Shown: positions 33,501 to 46,100 of the stretch, piece by piece
Layout: every line of letters starts with the position of its first letter
Numbering within the stretch: the first letter of the stretch is position 1
Origin: Limnephilus marmoratus
Lineage: Eukaryota > Arthropoda > Insecta > Trichoptera > Limnephilidae
Assembly: GCA_917880885.1 (NCBI GenBank)
Contig: OU862934.1
Location: 32,658,734 to 32,722,733 of the forward strand
Direction of reading: 5' to 3'
DNA: 64,000 nucleotides
Position numbers and translations under genes: made by a program
Notes under the pieces: generated by a model
The model's database searches: none
Told to the model about the DNA's origin: nothing
The model's input: only the letters and a program-made list of their open reading frames with translations

Positions 33501-36500
33501 AGAATTTTTTTCAGAATCCGAGGCTTCGGATCGCGAATATATTGAACCAAGCAGGCGGATTGTTAAAATAATTGTCAAAGTTTTAATTTTTCAAGATCCC
33601 CCGAAAACCATCGTATGTGTAGTGAATCTTGTGACGTCATCACTCCCGAAAAGTTACTATAAGATCGGGCAATCAGCTGTTCAATTGGCGCCATTTTGAA
33701 ATTCAGACTTCTAAGTATTCTCCCTAGAGTAGCATTACGATTTTTTTTGTGCAGTAGTTTTTGAATATTTTCAATAATAATAATAATAATAATAATAATG
33801 TAATTTGTTATTTAATTAATTAATTAATTTAATTAATTATTTCGAATAATAATATTCCGTTGCCATCTGAATCAGATATGCGCGATTTTTGGACAAACAT
33901 TTGGAGTAAAGATATAAAACATAATGAGGCAGGTAACTGGATAGAAAATGAAGAACTCAATTGTTCAGACATTGAACAAATGAGTTTTTCTGATATATCG
34001 GTTGAATTGTTAGCCAAAATTATAAAAAATACTCATAATTGGAAAGCCACGGGTTGCGATTGGATACATAATTTTTGGTACAAACGTCTAACTACTTTAC
34101 ATCCTCTTTTTGCAAAAAATCTTTCAAAACTTGTCAGAGAACCTCAAAATTTTCCTAATTTTCTAACTAAGGGCATTACTTGTATGTTGCCTAAAAGCGA
34201 ACATATTAATAATCCCTCTCAATATAGACCCATTACATGTCTACCGACAATATACAAAATTTTAACCTCTTGCTTGACAGATTTAATATATACTCATTTG
34301 GATGAAAAAAATATTTTATCTGAACAACAAAAAGGTTGTCGCAGAAAACATATGGGATGTAAAGAACAGTTAGTTATTGATTCTGTAATTTTAAAACAAA
34401 TTCAAAATCAAAAGCGTAATTTACATACTTGTTATATAGATTATCAAAAAGCTTTTGATAGTGTCCCGCACTCGTGGCTGATCAAAATATTAAAAATATA
34501 TAAAGTTAAACCAATTATAATTAGCTTTTTGAAAAATATTATGTCCTTTTGGAATACAGATTTGCTAGTTAATTTAAAAGGTAAGAAAATAGTAGTACCG
34601 GGCATTTCAATAAAAAGAGGGATTTTTCAAGGAGACTCATTGAGCCCTCTTTGGTTTTGCTTAGCATTGAATCCCCTTTCTAAAATGTTAATTAAAAGCA
34701 AGTTTGGAATAAAAATTAAGGGTAATACAAGACAGAGTAGTATAGTTTCACATCTATTATATATGGATGATATAAAATTATTTTCAAATTCTGAATCAAA
34801 TTTAGAGAAAATGATTAAGGTAGTTAAAATTTTTTCAGATGATATTAAAATGACTTTTGGTTTAGATAAATGTAAAACTATCCATATAGAGAAAGGCAAA
34901 ATTGTAGATGGAGACGAGGGTATATTTAGAAATTTCAAAATTCAAAGTATGAAAGGGGATGAGGTTTATAAATATTTAGGATACCCGCAATCGAATAGAT
35001 TAGATCACACTAGTATTAAAAATGATATTAGGATTAAATTTCAAACTAGGATCAGAAAAATTTTAAAATGCAATCTATCTGCTAAAAATTTAGTAAAAGC
35101 AATAAATACTTGGGCAATACCTCTACTAACGTACTCATTTGGCATAATTAAATGGTCCAATACAGATTTAGATAGTTTAGAACGATTAATTAGAACTACG
35201 TTAACAAAATTTAATTCCCATCATCCAAATTCAGCTATAGAACGAATTAATTTACCTAGAAATTTAGGAGGTAGAGGTGTAGTCAAAATAACATCTTTGA
35301 AACACAATCAGGTAGAAATGCTTAGAAATTTTTTCCATAGGAAAGCTAATAGCTCAGAAATGCACAAAATAATTTGCAAGGCAGATAGAAATATTACACC
35401 TTTAAATTTATATGACGAGAATGCCAACATTCTTATAAATACTAACCAGGAATTATTAGATTCCTGGTCAAATAAAATTATTCACGCAAAACACTTCAAT
35501 TATCTCAACCAAACGTATGTTGACAAACTTTCGTCAAACAAATGGTTGAGTATTGGAGAGTTGAGCGCAGAAATAGAAGGATTTATGCTTGCCATTCAAG
35601 ATAGAGTCATTAATACTAAAAATTATAGAAAGCACATAATCAAAGATATAAATCAAATTGATGATTTATGTAGAAAATGTTTGGCTTTTCCCGAAACTAT
35701 AGAACATATTATATCGGGATGTTCTATATTAGCGCCTTCCGAGTATACATTTAGGCACAATCAGGTTTTAAAAATAATTCACCAAAGTTTGGTAATTAAA
35801 CATAACTTGATTGATTGCCGTAATGTAGTACCTTATTATGAATATGAACCAAATTCATTTATAGAAAATGAATTTTATAAAATATATTATGATAAAACTA
35901 TACTAACAGACAGAACAATTAGTCATAATAGACCTGATATAGTTTTACATGACAAAATTAAAAAAATAACTTATATCATTGATGTAGCTATTCCAAATTC
36001 CTGTAATATTCAAAAAACTGTTTCTGAAAAAATTAGAAAATACACAGATTTAGGAAATGAGATTAAAAGAATTTGGCATTCTCGGACTATAAAAATATTA
36101 CCATTTGTTATTTCGGCCACTGGCATAATACCTAGGAATCTGATTCAAAATTTAAGCATATTAGATTTGTCAAAGAATTTGTATATAAAAATGCAAAAAG
36201 CAGTAATTTTAAATACATGTAGGATTACAAAAGATTTTTTAAATATTTATATTGAGGGATCAGTAGGATTTATAGGTTCAATTAGAAATGCCACAGAGCC
36301 GAACCCTCTGATATGAAAATATCTGGAGTCGGTGAATTATATTCCCATTTGGTCTCTAGTGGGTTGACATTTTTTTTTTTTTTTTTACATTAACTCCACA
36401 CAGGAGGCCCTGAGGAAAATAATTTCCCTCAGGGCCTATGTCATCTGGGATGCTGTGTGGAGAGTCTTTTTGAGGAGAGGAAGGAATGAACATTGGTCTT

Positions 36501-39500
36501 GAAGAGACCCATGTTGTAGGAAGGAGGAAACACAGAGGCCGGCAAATCATTCCACAGCCGAGCTGTTGAACACAAGAACGAGTCGAAGAAACGACCCGTT
36601 CTCATGTGACAAATGTCAACCGTGTACAAATGTTGGGCACGCGTTTGGCGTGTTTCCCGACTATGCACCGGTGCCGAAGGGATCAATGATGCTAGTTCTT
36701 CAGAGCATCTTCCATTGTAATACCGGTAGAACAAGGATAGCATTCCCACCCGACGCCTGTGCTCTAAAGATTGCAATCCGTCTGTTAAGATGGGAGAATC
36801 TATCAAACGGACCGCCCGTTTCTGCACAGAGTCGAGGGTATTTTTCAGGTATTTTGGAGCTCCAGACCAGAGATGGCTGCCAAATTCAACCGTGGGGCGT
36901 ACTTGTGATTTGTACAAGGTTAGCAGTTGTGTACTATTAAAGTATCTGCGGGCCCTGTACAGTACGCCCAGTTTTTGGGAGGCTAACTTTACTCTGGCTT
37001 CGATGGAGCCCCCATACCTGAGCTGGTCACTTAGGGTTACACCAAGCATATCAATGGAGGGCCTGTTCGGAAGATTGCTTCCGTTGAAAGAGACTAGATT
37101 TTCATTTCGATCCCTTTTAGACGTAATCAGACAAGATTGGGTCTTTGAAACATTAAATTCAACGAGATTATTTTTACCCCAAGAGAAAACACTCTCGAGG
37201 TAACCGTCCATTCTTTGCTTCAAAGCCCTACGAGCTGTTGGAGTTTGTGAGCCCTTTGGGGGCTTGTCAAACAAAAAGCTATCATGAACTGTACTGTCAT
37301 CCGCGTAACAGTGAATTGGTGCACATGACAAAAGGTCGTTGATGTGCAACAAAAACAAAGTCGGAGACAGAACCGATCCCTGCGGGACGCCAGCATTTAT
37401 CGAGTGTGAGGAAGAAGTGAAACCATCGACTACCGTCTGAATCGACCTCTCCCTCAAGAAGTCGGCAATCCACATACACAAGGATGCGGGAAGTCCGTAA
37501 GAATGCAGTTTGTTGACAAGTCCTCGGTGCCAAACCCGGTCAAAGGCCTTGGAGATGTCCAGTGCAACCATTTGGGTCTCACCGAAACGTTCCAGGCATC
37601 GCCCCCAAACATGCGTCACATACGCGAGAAGATCACCGCACGAGCGGTTCCGCCGGAATCCGTATTGACGGTCGTTAATAATTTTGTTCTTCTCGAGGTA
37701 TGTGAGCAGTTTGTCGTTGATCACACGTTCCATCACCTTAGACAGAACTGATGTGATCGCTATGGGGCGGTAGTTGGCCGGGTTGGAGCGGTCACCCTTC
37801 TTTGGAATAGGATGGATAACCGCTTTTTTCCAACCAGAGGGCACAGAGCCAGTCTTCAGGGACAATTTAAAAAGCTTCGTCAAAATTGGAGCTATTTCTG
37901 CAGCGCACCTCTGCAGTACCAGGGCAGGTATTCCGTCAGGCCCACTAGCTTTATTAACATCAAGCCCTCGTAAAACATGGAGTACTTCCCGATGCCGAAT
38001 CCTCAGCTTTTTCATACGAAAACCGCAGTGAGGAACCGACGTCGGGACAGCACCTTGGTCATCGAGGGTTGAGTTATCTGCAAACATTTTACCTAATAAG
38101 TTTGCCTTTTCGGTGGCGGTGTTTGCTAGTGAGCCGTCAGGTCTGGTGAGAGGTGGCAAACTGGATTTGCAGAAATTGCGACCTATTGAGCTCGCAAGCG
38201 ACCAGAATTGCCTGCTGCCATGCGGGCATGCAGCCAGCTTTCTGCTGATCTGCAGGTCGTGCTCCAATTTCGACCTATTTATGATTCTCTTGGTTTCCTT
38301 TGCCATTTTGTTGTAAGCTGTTCTGTCTTCGGATGTTCTAGATGTGTTGTAGGCTCGGTAAGCCGCGTTTTTTCGTCGCACTGCTTCAGCGCATTGTCGA
38401 CTGAACCACGGCTTTGAGCCCACACCAGTTTCCTTAACAGTAGAATGGATGAAGCCATCCATCGCGGATGTGATGACTTCACCAATTTCCTGGGCACATC
38501 TTGAGGGATCCGAAGTCCGAAAACAGACAGCTGACCACGGAAAAGCATTAAAATGTGCCCGCAGACCGAACCAATCTGCTGACCTATAGTGCCACACTTT
38601 TCTCTTCAGCCTCTCGTTTGGTGGTCTGAAGTTTACAGGGATTGATGTCGTCACCAGGCAGTGGTCGGACGATCCTAAAGACACTGTGACTTCAATCCTG
38701 TAACCGTGTGGCACAGTAGTTAAAAATAGATCTAACAGATTGGAACGGTGAGTCTGGACATCAGGAACCCTTGTAGGCTCCTGAACCATTTGCTCCAATC
38801 CGTAGCAAAGGGCAAAGGATTCCGCTTGGCGTCCAGCCGAGTCTGTTGATCCTGAGAACTTCAACCAAGGTTCGTTATGAACATTGAAGTCCCCCAGGAC
38901 CACAAACTCTGCCGTAGGGTAGCGGGGCAAGAGGTCATCAATAGTATCGCTTAAGTGTTTGAAGAGCTCGGACGTGTCTGATTCGCTAAGGTTCGGTGAG
39001 CGGTATAAACACGCGTAGAATCTTACCGTACTGGCAAGATTGACGCGTACCCACATTACGTCGAATCTGGAGTTTTCCAGATTCAACAGTCGCACACAGT
39101 TGACGTCAGCTCGACTATAGAGACAGACACCTCCTTTAGGTCTGAACTTGCCTGCGAGGGTGAAGCCCGGGCAGTTCAGATAGGAGGTGTCTACAGGCTC
39201 AGCTATCTGGGTTTCAGACAGGAAAAGTAGGTTTGGGCGTTGGGAAAAAAGGTGGTGGTGGACAGAATTTAAATTGGTGTGTAGGCCGCGAATGTTGGTG
39301 TAATTCACCAACAGTTTTGGCCCGCACCGGGGACGCCTACTCCTCGCCGCTGTAATGACGTTATTTGTTGATGGTTGTATATTCATGATTTTATTTGTAG
39401 GGTTATTTAAGTGTGATATGAGGGGAAGGAAGGTCAGGGAGGGAAAAGGTAAAGGGGTGGGTAGGATGCTGGGATTCAGAGTTTCCAGGAGTGACGGACG

Positions 39501-40067
39501 TATGTATCCAACCCACCCACTGCGGTGCAAGGCGATGGGCAGGGAGAGTCCGGCTGGAGAGGTCGCCCAATGCGCCCCAAACGCTACTGCTGGGTCCCCT
39601 CCGGTCACGAACCGGCACAACAGCAGCGGCGGGGTTTTTACACTCGTTGATGGGGCAGCCCACCCTCAGTCGTGAGCCTGAGGGTCGGGCCCCTGTACTA
39701 CCGAGCGACCCGGACAGCGGTAACCGGTTGTAAAGGGTCTCCCTCAACCAGCATCTCCCGATCCGGCCCGCCACGCAGAAGGTGGGCCGACGCACCCGCC
39801 ATCAAGGCCTAGACAAACATCACCCCAAGAACCCGGGCACCACTGCTAAGTCACCAAACGTAGCGAACCACTTGGGGTGACCTGTGGCAGAGGTGTTGGT
39901 CATCCAATAAATGGTTCCCAGGGCGGCGGTACCCATACCCGCCTACCAAATTGTAATTGACATGTTGTTCTTGTATTGTTTTGTATTTATAATAATAGTG
40001 CAATTGCATAACGTGGATTCACTAGATGATCATTTGGGGAAGTGTATGAAAGGGTTTAGTTTTTCCT

Positions 40068-40157
<90 letters not shown>

Positions 40158-43100
40158 GGGGAAAATTTAACCCGGACATTTAAATCTGGTGCGTAAAAAT
40201 AATAATTTGTTTAATTTCTTACACATTACAAATTTAGTTTTTTAGTTTTAATACATATAAGAAATTACGTTATTCATATAAATAGTATACAAAAAAAAGA
40301 AATTTTTTTACAAATATTTATACATAAAAAAGAAACATCAAGAAATAAATCAATTTCAAAAAAATTTCAGGCAGTGGTGAAAGATCTCGTCAATGTGGAG
40401 AGACTCTTTCAAGAATCAAAAGAATTTCACTTTTGAACCTCTCCTCACTGACGCCAAACATATCAATCTCGGAGGAGATTTGGTTCAGGAGCAATATACT
40501 CCTTCCTACCGGGAGAACCATTGGCAGGTTAGTTCTACAGGCAGGAAGATAGAATAATCTATGCTGGCGTTGTCTAAGATAGTCATCCGGAACATAGAGA
40601 CTCACGCGCTCCAGAATGGCTGAATTCTCAATATAGCCACGCAGCAGTCTGAATAAGTGGGTAGCAGCATACCCCTCCCTTCTGAGCTGCAGGGAGTGGA
40701 GTCCCAGCATGCCCAGAAGAAAGTTCGTCGGGTAGAGCCATGGATAGTGGCCGTACTCCCTCATGTAGAGAAATCTTAGAAACTTTTTTTGAACCCTCTC
40801 CAACATGAGGGAGCATCCCACCTCACGAGGATTCCAGATAAGCGAACCCCTCTCCAGCCTACTGCGGACTAGGGAGAAGTATAAAATCCTCAGAGCACGG
40901 GTATCCCGAAAAACTCTGACGGTTCGGAGAACAAACCCTAACATTTTTAAGGCCGACTGGCAAACCCCTTCGATATGAGGACGAAATGTCAGCTTATTTT
41001 CATAATAGAGACAAACTAATAAGAGATACCTTTATTTTTGAAACTGAATTATTTAGGCCTAAATAATGTTTCAATAAACACAACAACTAAATCTCTAAAA
41101 ATAGCATGTAAATAAACTAATAAGATGAAACATTTTTAATAAAATGGCTTGTGTCATACCTACATTCCATACAATGACTTTATGGTGACCAATGACGTTA
41201 CCACTAAACATTTTAATAATACCAACTTGACGACGTGTTTCTATGACCCGATTAAAAATGAACTTTTGAATGATTTTAAAAAATCTCTGCGTTTAAAATT
41301 ATTTAATAAAACTTATGTATTCAGAATCAGCGTTTATTGGTCTATATGAACATATTTTTTTTAAAGCCATATATTATGTGCAAATCAAACCTTACTTGAA
41401 TGAATTACCCGTCTCATAACAGACAAAGTCTAGTGAGGTGATTGATGTGCTTACTTTATCACATTTATCTCAATAAAATTCCCGTATTTGTACTGCGAAC
41501 CATTTTTTTTATTAGCTCCACACCTGAGGAAAATAATTTCCCTCGGGGCCTATGTCATCTAAGGGGATGCTGTGTGGAGGGGTTTTTTTTAAGGAAAGGA
41601 AGTTCTGGGAAGGAAATAGGTATGAGGGGTGGATAGGAATCTGGGGTTCTGTGTGTCCAGGAGTGACGGAAGTATGAATCCATCCCTCCAATCAACCAGT
41701 GCAAGGAGATGGGTCGAGGGATTCTGGCTGGAGAGGATAAAAGACTTCCCTCAACCAATCTCTCTTGATCCTGCCCAACACACGGCAGGCAGATGCATCG
41801 GCCGCCAAGACCTGGGCAAACCTCGCCCCATGAACCCGGGCACCCCTGCTAAGTCACCAAACTGTAGCGAACCACTGACAGAGGTGTTGGTTATCCAATA
41901 AATGGTACCCAGGTCGGCGGTACCCATACCCGCCTCCCAAACTGATTTATTGGATAAACAACATCCCTGTCATAGGCAGCCCCAGATCCATGGGGGTAAA
42001 TCGGGGAGCCATTTGTTTTTTAACACATTCTAAATTGATTTATTAAAGCATCTTAAGTTGATTTTGAATGTGTGCATTGTGTATGTGATATCTCTGTCAG
42101 GGGAATCCCCGTCGCATCTAAAACTAGGAGCTACATGAACTGAGAATTTATTGGTTCAAAACACAGATGGATATTTTTGCTTTCCAGGAGGTAATAGTTT
42201 TTAATCTGAATCAAGGGCGGATCCAGGATTTTTTTCTGGGGGGGCACAAGGGGCGGACAGGCAAAAAAATGTTTGATAGAGACAGTTTTCTGTACTGTGA
42301 TGGAATCTCCACAGTACAAAAAAATACTTTCTGGGGGGGGCACGTGCCCCCGTGCCCCCCCCCCCCCTAAATCCGCCCTTGATCTGAATACTTATATAAC
42401 AAAAAACATTGAGGGGGAGGGTGCCATAGGTACTTACTGTACAGGGCGCCAGTTTTCATGAATCAGGCACTAGTCAAAGGTTACCCCAAGGGGTTCACTA
42501 TGTTTAGTGACTTAGTTTACCTTTCCTGTGTGCGACCAGCTGCTGCGTGTGAGTCCTCCAATCCCTGGCTGAAGGTATAATCCTGATCCTCAGTGATGGT
42601 GCTGCCCTTTCTACTTCTCCCTTCCAGTCCGCCATGTGAGCTGCCACTGTAACAGACATGGCGTTTTTAATAAAAACACTACTGTTAAATGAAATATTCA
42701 CGGCTAACAATCAGCAGTCAACAATGGATTTCGTAATAATAAAAATAAGATAGGTTTACCTAACAATAAAACTTAAATTATGTACCGAACCTCATTTAAA
42801 ACCTTTATCGAGAGAAGCATTCTCGAATCCCGTTTCGCATTGGCCTTTTCTGCTCATTTTTAGTACCTTTAGTATAAGAAGTGTAAGTGAAGTGTACACC
42901 AAAAACATGACCCACATGAAATAATATTTTTTTATTAACTTTTTTATATTTATTTTGCAGTTGTTGGGAGTAGAAAATTAAAGATGCCACGAATATTCGG
43001 CTACGATACGGTATTCTACCTATTCAACTACTTTTTTTACTATTCGGTGTTCAGCCGAATATTGCAAACCATTCGGCCGAATACCGAATACCAAATCATG

Positions 43101-46100
43101 AAGAAAAAAAATGCATAATAAATAAAATATTACAATAACAAAAAAATATTTTCACAAAAATCAGCAAGTTTAATACTTAAAATCTATCAGTGGTAAAGTT
43201 ATGATGAATGAAAACAATTTTTTCAGCATTGGTTGATAAATTATACCTGCTTTCGAAAATAGCCGCTCACTATATAGTGTTAGGTAGTGAACTCCCAGCT
43301 CTACCGGCTCCCAGCCCTACCAACTCCCAGCTGTACTCCCGCCCCCCTTCCTCAAAACGGCTCACGGCGGTCCCGCAAACCGCCCGTCATTCTGGCCCCA
43401 ATCGCGCTAGCCGAAGCTGTGTCGGCCTGACGCACGCGATTGCGCCCTTTCCAGAACAATCGATACAAAGCGCGATGTTTTGGCGGTGTTTCGAGAAGCA
43501 CGCCCGAGGCTCCTGCAGCATAGGGCCCTGCCTGTGGCGACCCCAAGCACATCATGGCCCCCCTGCCAGGCCTAGCCTGCCCTGCGGCCAGGGTAGCCCC
43601 TTCCTGGGACCTTTCGACGATCGCCCCCCTGGCACCTGTGAGTAAATAATCCTCCTTTTGATGTGTGTCTCACCCTTATTTCTCGCGTATCTATGATTGA
43701 CCCCCAGAGACGGCACGAGTTAAGAGAGATTTGGTAGACTTCCCCATGTGTAGATAGACAATTAGCTTACCTGTGCATAATTATTGATTGTGGATATACC
43801 CATGGTTGTATTTACAAATCACCAACAATACAAGTAATGTTTACCCCAGACAGTGTTTTATTCCCCTGGCGAGGTACGCGCAGTGTTGGCTTTATTTTAG
43901 GTATTCTCACTTGACCCCTCTAGGAACCTACAACCCTGGTGTAGAGAGATTTCACCAGCTCTGCCGGACCAAACCTGAGCTAGATCTGGTGCAGAAGGTA
44001 GGCACTTCCACTCGAGGCGCATGACAATAGGTACGCTGCTACCGGGAGATGATAAATAAATCTTAGCAAATTCTGCTGGATACTATTTTGCAATTGCTGA
44101 AAACCACTTACAAGGGTCTGCTGTCTGATCTAGGTGAACAGTTTCCATATAAAAATCAATTTCATTTGCAATTGAACCATGTTCCGCATTTTCATCTGTG
44201 TGGATATATTCTGTAGCGACTAAGTGTTGCCGAATAATCGGCACTTCGGCCGAGAGCCTAGCCTATTCGGTATTCGGCAAAATCACTGTTCGTGCCGTGT
44301 TGGGAACAAGGCTCAGATACCTGAGAAGACACATTGTGGAAGCGGGAGTCGAAGCCAAATATCCAATGACAACTCCAGTGAATTTTATCAAAGGGATCAG
44401 AATATTGTTAAACGAATTAGGTAAAATGAGAAAACCACAATGGGCCGGGAACTATCCGTGTTAATAAAGAAATAAATGTACATATTCTTATAATACACTG
44501 AAAGCAATCAACAACAAAAAAAACATAACAAACCATCTTACCATCTACTTCAACAGTATCGTTTACAGCGTTCAAATTGTCCACATTCTCTCCATCGGAA
44601 CCGCTGGAGTATTCCACTTCTTCCACCACTCCGTTCTCGTTCTCCAGATCCTCATCTTCCTCGGCTTCCTCTCCCAGTTCCTCTCCATCATCATCACTTC
44701 CTTCTCCCGTCCCTGCTGAGGAAGATTTGATCTCAAGCGGACGCCATTTTGTAGAAACATTGGTCGATTGGACTGCTTTCTCTGAGAGCTTTTCAAGGAG
44801 ATATACGACATGTTCACCAAAACCTGCAATAGAATTTAATATATGAAAACTGAAATTGATGTAGTTATAAACGGACTATTTTTTTTTATGTGATTACCGC
44901 ACAAGAGTAACAACTGCTCCCAACTGCCTGGAGGCAGTGATAGCATCCCAAATTGGGGTATGTTTTGAGGCTGAAGGTAATAGAAGAGGGAAGGGGAAGG
45001 AGATAGAGAAGAAGAAGGTGGGGAAGTACCTGGCTAATCAGATCTAGTCACCAAACACGGCTAAAGACATTTCAAGCAAAGTTTCAATTCTAAATGGTGG
45101 TTTTATACCAGGGCGATACTAAGAAACGTGAACACTGAAACGTGCCCCAAATATACCTATATCTCAAAATATGGAGGCACTAGCGTATTGCTCAGACTTT
45201 CCCCAAAAAATCGAGCGGTGGCTGCTTCAGTGCGATCGCACCGCTGTCGAATCCCACCGCCTGCGAGGTGCGCTCATTTATTTGCTTTCTCAACTAGGAG
45301 GAAGTCCGCCCTGTTGAAGTTTGTAAGCTCCCAATTTTGATCCAAGACGTCAGTAATTCCACCACACAAACGATTTTAAGGGAAAAATGTCTTATGTATA
45401 GTAATATCGATTGTAACTGGGATTATGTCGAAAAATAGTGAAGACATATACCTACCTTAAATGTCATATGATATTTTTGTAAGTATAATTTCAATTTCTT
45501 TAATTCTTGGGTAACTCTCAGAATATAATAATTATATAAGTAAAGCCAGGGCAACGCCGGGTACTTCAGCTAGTAAACAATTAACAGGCCACAAACCTTG
45601 CTTCAATTTATTAGGAGAGAAGTCCACCTGAATCCCCAGTTGACGGGTGGCATCTAGAATTCCCGACACCGTCGAGTTGGGATCATCATCTTCCAGTGGC
45701 GACTGCAGATCCACACCACACTTCCTGCACAGCCACGTGGCCAGCGAGGTAAACACGTGGAACTGTTCAGACGGGTTGGATTCCACAAGGAAATAATACC
45801 TGATGAAGATATCATACCCACATTGAAAAGGTTGACAGAGAAAAGATTAATTTGGGAGACCATTTATTCGATAACCAACACCCCTGCCATAGGTCACCCC
45901 AAGTGGTTCGCTACGTTTGGTAACTTAAGGCTCGATGACACACGGCGAGTTTACAAGCTACTATCTGGGAAATTCACTATCTGTTCATTATCTGTTAGTA
46001 AACTCGCCCAGTATCATCGTGTTACTTGCTAACTAGCAGCGACTAGCAGATTGTTGACAATCTACGAAAAAAAGTTGACAGGTCGTCAACTTTACTCGCC

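Noticed and set aside
36566..38417. Several plus-strand frames of 60-137 residues
   Set aside because: They lie antisense to the intact LINE frame and mirror its codons.
36441..39620. 1059-residue frame as a host gene
   Set aside because: AP endonuclease plus reverse transcriptase motifs, a poly(A) tail and a target duplication show that it is a LINE.
43208..43645. 145-residue frame as a complete gene
   Set aside because: It begins in AT-rich hAT-like sequence and only the GC-rich second half looks protein-like; it is treated as exon-like sequence in the relic.
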